Of a stretch of DNA of 52,705 nucleotides, positions 34,771-42,769 are shown one piece after another. The position numbers were made by a program, and so were the translations under genes. The notes beneath the pieces are model-generated. The model made no database searches and had not been told where the DNA came from. It saw only the letters and a program-made list of their open reading frames with translations. Within the stretch, counting starts at the first letter, position 1, and every line of letters begins with the position of its first letter. Source of the DNA: Pseudomonadota bacterium (GTDB taxonomy: Bacteria; Pseudomonadota; Gammaproteobacteria; Burkholderiales; Rhodocyclaceae); assembly GCA_018241685.1 (NCBI GenBank), contig JAFEDJ010000061.1:1-52705 (forward strand), written 5' to 3'.

Positions 34771-36561
34771 TTACTTCTTGCGGGCAGGCGGCACGTCGGT
34801 GCAGCTGCCGTGGGCGACTTCCGCGGCCATGCCGACGGTTTCGCCAAGGGTCGGGTGCGGGTGGATGGTCTTGCCGATGTCGACCGCGTCGGCGCCCATC
34901 TCGATGGCCAGGCACACTTCGCCGATCATGTCGCCGGCCGACGGGCCGACGATGGTGCCGCCGATGACCCGGTGGGTCTCAGCGTCGAAGATCAGCTTGG
35001 TGAAGCCGTAGTCGGCACCGTTGGCGATCGCGCGGCCGCTGGCGGCCCACGGGAACTTGGCGGTTTCGACCTTCTTGCCTTCGGCCTTGGCCTGGGCTTC
35101 GGTGTAGCCGACCCATGCCACTTCCGGATGGGTGTAGGCCACGCCCGGGATCACGGTGGCGTCGAAGGCGGCCTTGTGGCCGGCAGCAACTTCCGCCGCC
35201 ACGTGGGCTTCATGCACGGCCTTGTGGGCAAGCATGGGCTGGCCGACGACGTCGCCGATGGCGAAGATGTTCGGCACGTTGGTACGCATCTGCGCATCCA
35301 CCGGGATGAAGCCGCGATCGGTGACGATCACACCGGCCTTCTCGGCGCCGATCTTCTTGCCATTGGGCGCACGACCGGCGGACTGCAGGATCATGTCGTA
35401 CTTGACCGGCTCCGGAGATACGCCTTCGCCCTCGAAGGTCACGTAGAGGCCGTCTTCCTTGGCATCCACGGCGACCGTCTTGGTCTTCAGCATGATCTTG
35501 TCGAAGCGGCTGGCGTTCTGCTTCTCCCACACCTTGACGGCGTCGCGGTCCGGGCCCTGCATCAGGCCATCCATCATTTCCACCACATCGACGCGGGCGC
35601 CGAGGGTCGAATAGACGGTGGCCATTTCCAGGCCGATGATGCCGCCGCCGATGACCAGCATCTTCTTCGGCACGAAGCGCAGTTCCAGCGCGCCGGTGGA
35701 GTCGACGATGCGCGGGTCACGGGGGATGAAGGGCAGGTGCACCGCGGCGGAACCGGCGGCGATGATGCACTGCTTGAACTTCACGACCTTCTTGGCGCCG
35801 GTCTTGTCCTGGGCGTCGCCGGTGGTTTCCTCGACTTCGATGTGGTTCGGGTCGAGGAAGCTGCCGTAGCCGCGGATGATGTCCACCTTGCGGCCCTTGG
35901 CCATGCCGGCCAGGCCGCCGGTGAGCTTGCCGACGACCTTGTCCTTGTGGGCGCGCAGGGCATCCACATCGACGGAGGGCTTGGCGAAGCTGACGCCGGC
36001 GACGGAGGCGTGCTCGGCCTCCTCGATCACCGCCGCCACGTGCAGCAGGGCCTTGGACGGGATGCAGCCCACGTTCAGGCACACGCCGCCGAGGGTGGCG
36101 TAGCGCTCGATGATGGCGGTCTTGAGGCCCAGGTCGGCGGCGCGGAAGGCGGCCGAGTAGCCGCCGGGACCGGCGCCGAGGACGACCATGTCGTACTCGA
36201 CATCGGCTGCGCCGGCGTGGCTGGCGGCAGCCGGAGCGGCCACCGCTGCTGCAACGGGGGCGACAGGCGCAGCGGCCGGAGCCGGTGCTGCGGCGGCCGC
36301 AGGAGCCGGGCTGGCGCCGGCGCCGTCGGCTTCGACGACGATCAGCACCTTGCCTTCACCCACGCGGTCACCCAGGGCGACGCGGACTTCCTTGATCACG
36401 CCGGCGGCGGAGGACGGCACGTCCATCGTGGCCTTGTCGGATTCGAGGGTGGCGATGGCGTCGTCCACCTTGATGGTGTCGCCGACCTTCACGAACAGCT
36501 CGATGACCGGGACGTCGGAGAAATCGCCGATGTCCGGAACCTTGACTTCTACGAGGCTCAT
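34771..36561 (-). CDS. lpd: Dihydrolipoyl dehydrogenase (E3) with N-terminal lipoyl domain
   Basis: The 596-residue E3 re-oxidises dihydrolipoyl groups of the pyruvate dehydrogenase complex with NAD+. An N-terminal lipoyl domain (residues 1-76, K43 in ESDKATMD) is joined by an Ala/Pro linker to a flavoprotein disulfide reductase: FAD motif VVLGAGPGGYSAAFRAADLG, redox-active GGVCLNVGCIPSK (C161, C166), NAD motif VIGGGIIGLEMATVYSTLG, and HPHPTLGE near the end with the catalytic His-Glu pair. A lipoyl-bearing E3 is a known variant in Neisseria, Azoarcus and relatives. It is the last gene of aceE-aceF-lpd, 10 bases after aceF. Confidence 0.96.
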   Translation of the reverse strand: MSLVEVKVPDIGDFSDVPVIELFVKVGDTIKVDDAIATLESDKATMDVPSSAAGVIKEVRVALGDRVGEGKVLIVVEADGAGASPAPAAAAAPAPAAAPVAPVAAAVAAPAAASHAGAADVEYDMVVLGAGPGGYSAAFRAADLGLKTAIIERYATLGGVCLNVGCIPSKALLHVAAVIEEAEHASVAGVSFAKPSVDVDALRAHKDKVVGKLTGGLAGMAKGRKVDIIRGYGSFLDPNHIEVEETTGDAQDKTGAKKVVKFKQCIIAAGSAAVHLPFIPRDPRIVDSTGALELRFVPKKMLVIGGGIIGLEMATVYSTLGARVDVVEMMDGLMQGPDRDAVKVWEKQNASRFDKIMLKTKTVAVDAKEDGLYVTFEGEGVSPEPVKYDMILQSAGRAPNGKKIGAEKAGVIVTDRGFIPVDAQMRTNVPNIFAIGDVVGQPMLAHKAVHEAHVAAEVAAGHKAAFDATVIPGVAYTHPEVAWVGYTEAQAKAEGKKVETAKFPWAASGRAIANGADYGFTKLIFDAETHRVIGGTIVGPSAGDMIGEVCLAIEMGADAVDIGKTIHPHPTLGETVGMAAEVAHGSCTDVPPARKK

Positions 36562-36571
36562 GGCGATCTCC

Positions 36572-38254
36572 TTAGAGCATGACCCGACGGAAGTCGGCCA
36601 GCAGTTGGGCGAGGTACACGTTGAAGCGGGTCGCCAGGGCGCCGTCGATCACGCGGTGGTCGGCGGTCAGGGACATCGGCAGGGTCAGGCGCGGCACGAA
36701 CTGCTTGCCGTCCCACACCGGCTTCATCACCGACTTGTTGACACCCAGGATGGCCACTTCCGGCGCATTGACGATCGGTGCGAAGTAGGTGCCACCGATG
36801 CCGCCGAGGCTGGAGATGGTGAAGCAGGCGCCGGACATGTCGGCCGGCTTGAGCTTGCCGTCACGGGCCAGCTTGGCCAGCGAACCGGTTTCGGCGGCGA
36901 TGTCGAACACGCTCTTCTTGTCGGCGTCCTTCACCACCGGCACGACCAGGCCGTTGGGGGTGTCGGCCGCGAAGGCGATGTTGAAGTACTTCTTGTAGAC
37001 CAGGTTGTCGCCGTCGAGACTGGTGTTGAACTCGGGGAATTCCTGCAGCGCGCGCACCGAGGCCTTGATGATGAAGGCGAGCATGGTCAGCTTCTTGCCG
37101 GACTTCTCGTACTCCTTGTTCATCAGGACGCGGAAGGCTTCCAGGTCGGTGATGTCGGCGTCTTCGTGATAGGTCACGGCCGGGATCATCGCCCAGTTGC
37201 GGGCGAGGTTCTGGCCGGAGATCTTCTTGATGCGCGACAGCGGCTTGACCTCGACCTCGCCGAACTTGGCGAAATCGACCTTCGGCCACGGCAGCAGGTC
37301 GAGCCCGCCACCCAGGCTGCCGACGGCAGCGGCGGCGACGGCCTTGCCTGGGACGACGCCGGTGCTCATGGCGCCCTTCACGAAGGCGGTGACGTCGGCC
37401 TGCAGGATGCGGTTCTTCGGGCCGGTGGCCTTGACCTGGGCCAGATCGACACCCAGTTCGCGGGCGAAGGCACGGACGGACGGGCTGGCGTGCACCTTGC
37501 CGCCGAGCTTGACGGCGGACGGGGCGGCTGCAGCGGCGGCTGCGGCGGCAGCAACCGGGGCGGCCAGCGCCGGGGCGCCGTCGACCAGCAGGGCGGCGGC
37601 CGGCGTGGCGGCCGCGGCGACGGCGGCAGGGGACGGGGCCGCAGCCGGAGCGGCGGCGCCGGCACCGGTTTCGACCTTGATCAGCACGGCGCCTTCGGAG
37701 ACCCGGCTGCCGAGCTGGACCAGCACTTCCTTCACCACGCCGGTGGCGGAGGAGGGCACGTCCATCGTGGCCTTGTCGGATTCCAGCGTGGCGATGGCGT
37801 CTTCAGCCTTGATGCTGTCGCCGACCTTTACGAACAGCTCGATGACGGGCACGTCGGAGAAGTCGCCGATGTCCGGCACCTTCACCTCGACCACCCCACC
37901 ACCGGCGGCCGGCGCGGCGGCCGGGGCGGCGGCGGCGGGAGCCGCTGCAGGAGCGGGCGCCGGAGCCGGTGCGGCAGCAGCAGGGGCCGGAGCGGCCACC
38001 GCAGCGGCAGCGCCGGCGGCTTCGATCTTGATCAGCACTGCGCCTTCGGAGACGCGGTCGCCGAGGCTGACCAGCACTTCCTTGACGACGCCGGCGGCGG
38101 AGGACGGGACGTCCATCGTGGCCTTGTCGGATTCCAGCGTGGCGATGGCGTCGTCCACCTTGATGGTGTCACCGACCTTGACGAACAGTTCGATCACCGG
38201 CACGTCGGAGAAATCGCCGATGTCGGGGACTTTGACTTCGATGAGTTGGCTCAT
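36572..38254 (-). CDS. aceF: Dihydrolipoamide acetyltransferase (E2) with two lipoyl domains
   Basis: The 560-residue E2 core transfers acetyl groups to CoA. Two lipoyl domains (K44 and K161, each in ESDKATMD) are separated by Ala/Pro linkers, followed by a peripheral-subunit-binding domain (VHASPSVRAFARELGVDLAQ, about residues 252-292) and the acyltransferase domain ending in SLTADHRVIDGALATRF with catalytic H533 and D537. Two lipoyl domains is an intermediate number between one and E. coli's three; with the one on E3 the complex has three lipoyl types. It lies 18 bases after aceE and 10 before lpd. Confidence 0.96.
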   Translation of the reverse strand: MSQLIEVKVPDIGDFSDVPVIELFVKVGDTIKVDDAIATLESDKATMDVPSSAAGVVKEVLVSLGDRVSEGAVLIKIEAAGAAAAVAAPAPAAAAPAPAPAPAAAPAAAAPAAAPAAGGGVVEVKVPDIGDFSDVPVIELFVKVGDSIKAEDAIATLESDKATMDVPSSATGVVKEVLVQLGSRVSEGAVLIKVETGAGAAAPAAAPSPAAVAAAATPAAALLVDGAPALAAPVAAAAAAAAAAPSAVKLGGKVHASPSVRAFARELGVDLAQVKATGPKNRILQADVTAFVKGAMSTGVVPGKAVAAAAVGSLGGGLDLLPWPKVDFAKFGEVEVKPLSRIKKISGQNLARNWAMIPAVTYHEDADITDLEAFRVLMNKEYEKSGKKLTMLAFIIKASVRALQEFPEFNTSLDGDNLVYKKYFNIAFAADTPNGLVVPVVKDADKKSVFDIAAETGSLAKLARDGKLKPADMSGACFTISSLGGIGGTYFAPIVNAPEVAILGVNKSVMKPVWDGKQFVPRLTLPMSLTADHRVIDGALATRFNVYLAQLLADFRRVML

Positions 38255-38272
38255 GTTTGTACTCCTCGGCGA

Positions 38273-40948
38273 TCAGACGGACAGGGGGTTCGGCTTGGAC
38301 GGGTCAAGGTTGTACTTGACCAGCGCGGCGGCAACCTTGTCGCGGTCGATCTTGCCTTCGTCGGCCAGGCCCTTGAGGGCGGCCAGGGTGACCCAGTGGC
38401 GATCCACTTCGAAGAAGTGGCGCAGCTTCTCGCGGGTGTCGGAGCGGCCGAAACCGTCGGTGCCCAGCGTGATGTAGGGGTTCTTGACGAAGGGACGGAT
38501 CTGCTCGGCGAACAGCTTGATGTAGTCGGTGGCGGCGATGACCGGGCCGACGGCGCCTTCGAGCTTCTGCTCGACGTGGGACTTGCGCGGTGCTTCCAGC
38601 GGGTGCAGCAGGTTCCAGCGGCTGGCGTCCTGGCCGTCGCGGGCCAGTTCGTTGAAGCTCGGGCAGCCCCAGATGTCGGCTTCGACGCCCCAATCGTTCT
38701 TCAGCAGGTCGGCAGCGGCGATGACTTCGTTGAAGATCGTGCCGGAGCCCAGCAGCTGGACGCGCAGCGCGCCTTCGCCACCTTTACGGAAGGCGTACAT
38801 CCCCTTGATGATGTCGGCTTCGGCACCCACCGGCATTTCCGGGTGCTCGTAGTTCTCGTTCATTACGGTGATGTAGTAGTAGACATCTTCCTGCTCGGCG
38901 AACATGCGGCGCAGGCCGTCCTGCACGACCACGGCGACTTCGTACTGGAAGGTCGGGTCGTAGCTGATGCAGTTGGGGATCATGTTGGCGAGGAGTTGGC
39001 TGTGGCCGTCCTCGTGCTGCAGGCCTTCGCCGTTCAGCGTGGTGCGGCCGGCGGTACCGCCGATCAGGAAGCCGCGGGTGCGCTGGTCGGCAGCCGCCCA
39101 GCACAGGTCCATGGTGCGCTGCAGGCCGAACATCGAGTAGAAGATGTAGAACGGGATCGTCTGCACACCATGCACGCTGTAGGCGGTGCCGGCGGCGATC
39201 CAGTCGGCCATCGAGCCGGCTTCGTTGATGCCTTCCTGCAGAACCTGGCCGGTGACACTTTCCTTGTAGAACATGAGCTGGTCATGGTCTTCCGGAACGT
39301 AGTTCTGGCCTTGCTGGTTCCAGATGCCGTACTGGCGGAACATGCCTTCCATGCCGAAGGTGCGGGACTCGTCCGGTACGATCGGGACGATGTTCTTGCC
39401 GATCTGCTTGTCCTTCAGCAGGGTGTTCATGATGCGCACGATGGCCATCGTGGTGGACAGCTCGCGGCCTTCGCCGGAGGCCTTCAGCAGCGCACCGAAG
39501 GTGTCGAGGGCCGGCACCGGCAGCGCGTCGGCCTTGCGGCGGCGGCTGGGCAGGAAGCCGCCCAGTTCCATGCGGCGATCGCGCATGTACTTGTATTCGG
39601 CGGAGTCTTCCGGGAACTTCAGGTAGGGCAGCTCGGCGAGCTGGTCGTCGGGCACCGGCAGGCCGAAGCGGTCGCGGAAGCGCTTGATCGACTCGATGTC
39701 GAGCTTCTTCTGCTGGTGGGAGATGTTCATCGCCTCACCGGACTGGCCCATGCCGAAGCCCTTGATGGTCTTGGCGAGGATCAGGGTCGGCTGGCCCTTG
39801 TGCTCGGAGGCGGCCTTGTAGGCGGAGAAGATCTTGAACAGATCGTGGCCGCCGCGGTTCAGTTGCCAGATGTCGTCGTCGGTCCAGTCGGCGACGAGTT
39901 CCTTCAGCTCGGGCGTGTTGAAGAAGTGCTCGCGGACGTAGGTGCCGTTCTTGGCCTTGAAGGTCTGATATTCGCCATCCACGCATTCCATCATGCGCTT
40001 CTTGAGGATGCCCTTCGTGTCGCGCTGCAGCAGGGCGTCCCAGTGGGTGCCCCAGATCAGCTTGATGACGTTCCAGCCGGCGCCGCGGAATTCGGCTTCC
40101 AGTTCCTGGATGATCTTGCCGTTGCCGCGCACCGGGCCGTCCAGGCGCTGCAGGTTGCAGTTGATCACGAAGATCAGGTTGTCCAGCTTCTCGCGGGCGG
40201 CCATGCCGATGGCGCCGAGGGACTCGACTTCGTCGGTCTCGCCGTCACCCAGGAAAGCCCACACCTTGCGCTGCTCGGCCTTGGCGGCGTCGATCAGGCC
40301 GCGGCTGGCGAGGTACTTCATGAAGCGCGCGGAGTAGATCGCACACAGGGGGCCGAGGCCCATGGAGACGGTGGGGAACTGCCAGAAGTCCGGCATCAGC
40401 CAGGGGTGCGGGTAGGACGAGATGCCCTTGCCGTCGGTTTCCTGGCGGAAGTTGTCCATCTGCTCGTCGGACAGGCGGCCGAGCATGTAGGCGCGGGAGT
40501 AGACGCCCGGCACCGAGTGGCCCTGGAAGAAGATCAGGTCGCCACCGCTTTCGTGGTCGACGCTCTTCCAGAAGTGGGAGAAACCGACGTCATAGAGGGC
40601 GGCGGCCGAAGCGAACGAGGCGATGTGGCCGCCCACGTTGGTGTGCTTGTTGGCGCGCACGACCATGGCCATGGCATTCCAGCGGATGTAGGAATGGAGC
40701 TTGATCTCCATGTCCGGATCGCCCGGGTACTTGGGCTGCTGGTCGGCCGGAATGGTGTTGATGTACTGGGTGTTGGCGGAGTAGGGGATGTCGATCCCTT
40801 CCTCACGTCCGGCTTCGATCAGCTTCTCGATCAGGAAGTGAGCCCGCTCGGAGCCCTCCTGAGCGACGACTGCTTCGAGCGCGTCCAGCCATTCCTTGGT
40901 TTCCTGGGCATCGATGTCAGCCAGGATGTTTTGCGTATTCGCGGCCAT
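38273..40948 (-). CDS. aceE: Pyruvate dehydrogenase E1, homodimeric type
   Basis: The 891-residue TPP enzyme decarboxylates pyruvate and reductively acetylates the lipoyl groups of E2. Recognisable are YIRWNAMAMVVRANK, the TPP-binding AFLGDGETDEVESLGA (about 233) ending with NLIFVINCN, the inner loop region, and near the C-terminus TDGFGRSDTREKLRHFFEVD. Length matches AceE of E. coli (887). It is the first gene of the aceE-aceF-lpd operon and has a strong upstream promoter (41056-41084). No pdhR gene is present nearby. Confidence 0.97.
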   Translation of the reverse strand: MAANTQNILADIDAQETKEWLDALEAVVAQEGSERAHFLIEKLIEAGREEGIDIPYSANTQYINTIPADQQPKYPGDPDMEIKLHSYIRWNAMAMVVRANKHTNVGGHIASFASAAALYDVGFSHFWKSVDHESGGDLIFFQGHSVPGVYSRAYMLGRLSDEQMDNFRQETDGKGISSYPHPWLMPDFWQFPTVSMGLGPLCAIYSARFMKYLASRGLIDAAKAEQRKVWAFLGDGETDEVESLGAIGMAAREKLDNLIFVINCNLQRLDGPVRGNGKIIQELEAEFRGAGWNVIKLIWGTHWDALLQRDTKGILKKRMMECVDGEYQTFKAKNGTYVREHFFNTPELKELVADWTDDDIWQLNRGGHDLFKIFSAYKAASEHKGQPTLILAKTIKGFGMGQSGEAMNISHQQKKLDIESIKRFRDRFGLPVPDDQLAELPYLKFPEDSAEYKYMRDRRMELGGFLPSRRRKADALPVPALDTFGALLKASGEGRELSTTMAIVRIMNTLLKDKQIGKNIVPIVPDESRTFGMEGMFRQYGIWNQQGQNYVPEDHDQLMFYKESVTGQVLQEGINEAGSMADWIAAGTAYSVHGVQTIPFYIFYSMFGLQRTMDLCWAAADQRTRGFLIGGTAGRTTLNGEGLQHEDGHSQLLANMIPNCISYDPTFQYEVAVVVQDGLRRMFAEQEDVYYYITVMNENYEHPEMPVGAEADIIKGMYAFRKGGEGALRVQLLGSGTIFNEVIAAADLLKNDWGVEADIWGCPSFNELARDGQDASRWNLLHPLEAPRKSHVEQKLEGAVGPVIAATDYIKLFAEQIRPFVKNPYITLGTDGFGRSDTREKLRHFFEVDRHWVTLAALKGLADEGKIDRDKVAAALVKYNLDPSKPNPLSV

Positions 40949-41055
40949 GGTCTTGTCTCCTCATGACTTGCGGGTTGTGGATAGCTGCCGCGGGTGGCGG
41001 CAGCGGGGCTTCACTGCAAACCTGCGCGGACCGGATCGCGGTCCTGATTTTTCGC

Positions 41056-41084
41056 AATATAAAACGAACTATCGCAATGTGCAA
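41056..41084 (-). promoter_or_regulatory. Strong sigma-70 promoter of aceE
   Basis: On the minus strand TTGCAC (41079-41084) and TATATT (41056-41061) are 17 bases apart. CGCAAT is repeated directly at 41053-41058 and 41073-41078 (plus strand), a possible regulator site overlapping the promoter. The transcript would have a leader of about 100 bases before the aceE ATG at 40948. Confidence 0.75.
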
Positions 41085-41298
41085 TAAGGACGAACTTCTA
41101 CTCTGAGTAAATTTTTGTTTTTTTGACCGGTGGCGGACTGCGATGGACGGACTGCGGGCGCGACTGCGCCCGTGCGGAACGACGGTGGGGTGGATTGGCG
41201 AGGAGCGGGAACGCGGACATCGGAGGGTGTGTCCGCAAGGCTTAGCGCCGGCCGGGCCCGAGGGCACCGGCCGGCGAAGCTTCGTTCGACGGATTGAG

Positions 41299-41347
41299 GA
41301 AAAAAAACGGCCGGGGGCGAGGGAGGGAGGGAGAAAACCCCCGGCCG
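41299..41347 (-). terminator. Intrinsic terminator after the LivK-like gene
   Basis: On the minus strand CGGCCGGGGG (41338-41347) pairs with CCCCCGGCCG (41308-41317) around a 20-base pyrimidine-rich loop, followed by TTTTTTTT. It lies 32 bases past the stop at 41379 and isolates that gene from the aceE promoter. The remaining bases 41085-41298 show no gene. Confidence 0.88.
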
Positions 41348-41378
41348 CTTGCGGAAATGGGTGTTCCGCGTGGCGGGA

Positions 41379-42572
41379 TCATTTGTGAAACGCGTCCCGC
41401 TTCCGGTCTTCGTCGTAGGCGAAGACCACTTGTCTGTTGCGTACTTCCCCCATGACCGGGATGCGCGTCGAGTCGATGGACTCGTGGTCGGTCTTGGAGA
41501 AGGGGCGATCATATACCATGACGATGCCCTCTACATGTTCCTGCAGCGATTCCAGCGCCTCCCGCAGGCGGTGGCCTTCGGTGCTGCGCGCCTGGCGGAT
41601 GGCGGCGGCGAGGAGCAGCATGGAGTCATAACCCTGGGCTGCGGCCGGCGGCACCGGGATGCGTTCCACGCCGAAGGCCTTGCGGTAACGTTCGATGAAG
41701 CGCTTGCGCCGTGGCGTCTCGCCTTCCTGGATGAAGGTCTGCGGCATGCGGGTGCCTTCCGCGTTGGGGCCGGCGTTGTCGATGAAGTTCGACATGGCCA
41801 GCGCCCAGCTGCCGACCAGCGGCACCTTCCAGCCGATCCGCACCAGGCCGTTGGCAAGGTGCGCGAGCTCCGGGCCCAGGCCGTAGGTGAGGATGCCTTC
41901 GGCGCCGGCGGCGCGGGCACGGGTCAGCTGCGGCGTCATGTCCACGTCGCGGATGTTGAAGCGCTCGATGGCGACCGGCTTGATGCCGTGGCGTTCGAGG
42001 GCCCGTTCCAGGTCCTCGCGGCCGAGCTGGCCATAATTGGTGCTGTCGTGGAATATCGCCAGCCGGCGCAGGTGGCGCCGCTCGACCGCTTCCTCGACGA
42101 TCATCGCGGCCTGGATGGAGTCCGGCGCCGACACGCGGAAGATGTAGTTGTCCGGGTACTGGGGCGGCAGGAACTGCTTGGTGATGATCGAGCCGGTGGC
42201 CACCGAGGTGATCATCGGGATGTGGGCCTGCTGGTAGAAGCGCTGGCTGGCCAGCGCAACGCCGGTATTGACGATGCCAAGGCCGGCGATCACGCGCTCC
42301 CGGTTGATCAGCTCCTGGACGACCTGGGCGCCGCGTTCGGGGAGCGCTTCGTCGTCCCGTTCGATCAGCTGTATCGGCCGGCCGAGGATGCCACCGCCTT
42401 CGTTGATCTCCTGCGCGGCCAGGCGGATGCCGTCGCGCATCGCGACGCCCATCGGATTCGAGCCACCGGTGAAGGGGCCGGACACGCCGACCTTGATCGG
42501 CTCGACGGCGCCGGCGCACAGCGCGGTCAGGCTGAGGGCGGCGATGCCGGCCAGGCGCACGATTCGAAGCAA
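41379..42572 (-). CDS. LivK-like branched-chain-amino-acid-type ABC substrate-binding protein
   Basis: The start is placed at a TTG at 42572, with GGAG six bases upstream, giving a signal peptide MLRIVRLAGIAALSLTALCAGAVEP; a longer frame from TTG at 42608 is less likely. The 397-residue periplasmic protein has IKVGVSGPFTGGSNPMGVAMRDGIRLAAQEINEGGG split over residues about 25-60, GLGIVNTGVALASQ, and YIFRVSAPDSIQAAMIVEEA, the type I periplasmic binding fold (Peripla_BP_6). There are no liv permease or ATPase genes near. It is divergent from a PAS histidine kinase and FixJ-like regulator, so it probably feeds ligand information to them, as inferred for three-component systems. The ligand is unknown; amides, amino acids and aromatic acids are all possible. 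Confidence 0.87.
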   Translation of the reverse strand: MLRIVRLAGIAALSLTALCAGAVEPIKVGVSGPFTGGSNPMGVAMRDGIRLAAQEINEGGGILGRPIQLIERDDEALPERGAQVVQELINRERVIAGLGIVNTGVALASQRFYQQAHIPMITSVATGSIITKQFLPPQYPDNYIFRVSAPDSIQAAMIVEEAVERRHLRRLAIFHDSTNYGQLGREDLERALERHGIKPVAIERFNIRDVDMTPQLTRARAAGAEGILTYGLGPELAHLANGLVRIGWKVPLVGSWALAMSNFIDNAGPNAEGTRMPQTFIQEGETPRRKRFIERYRKAFGVERIPVPPAAAQGYDSMLLLAAAIRQARSTEGHRLREALESLQEHVEGIVMVYDRPFSKTDHESIDSTRIPVMGEVRNRQVVFAYDEDRKRDAFHK

Positions 42573-42769
42573 GGGTGTCTCCGCCTGTCGTTGTAGGTGT
42601 TGTTGCAAGTCGCTGCGGATGAACGCTGCAAGCTATTCCGTCGCCTGGGGGGCGGGTATTGGTGAAAACCCGTAGCATCCGGCCTGTTGTGCCTGGAGGG
42701 GCAAGGGCTGCCCGGTTAGGGTAAGCCCGGATGCCCGGCCCTGGCGGACCCTAGCAGGATGAAAGGCAA

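Noticed and set aside
36188..40966. A plus-strand open frame of about 1592 codons antisense to aceE-aceF-lpd
   Set aside because: It is the mirror of three certain genes, with low-complexity Gly/Ala/Val/His text and no recognisable domain or start signal.
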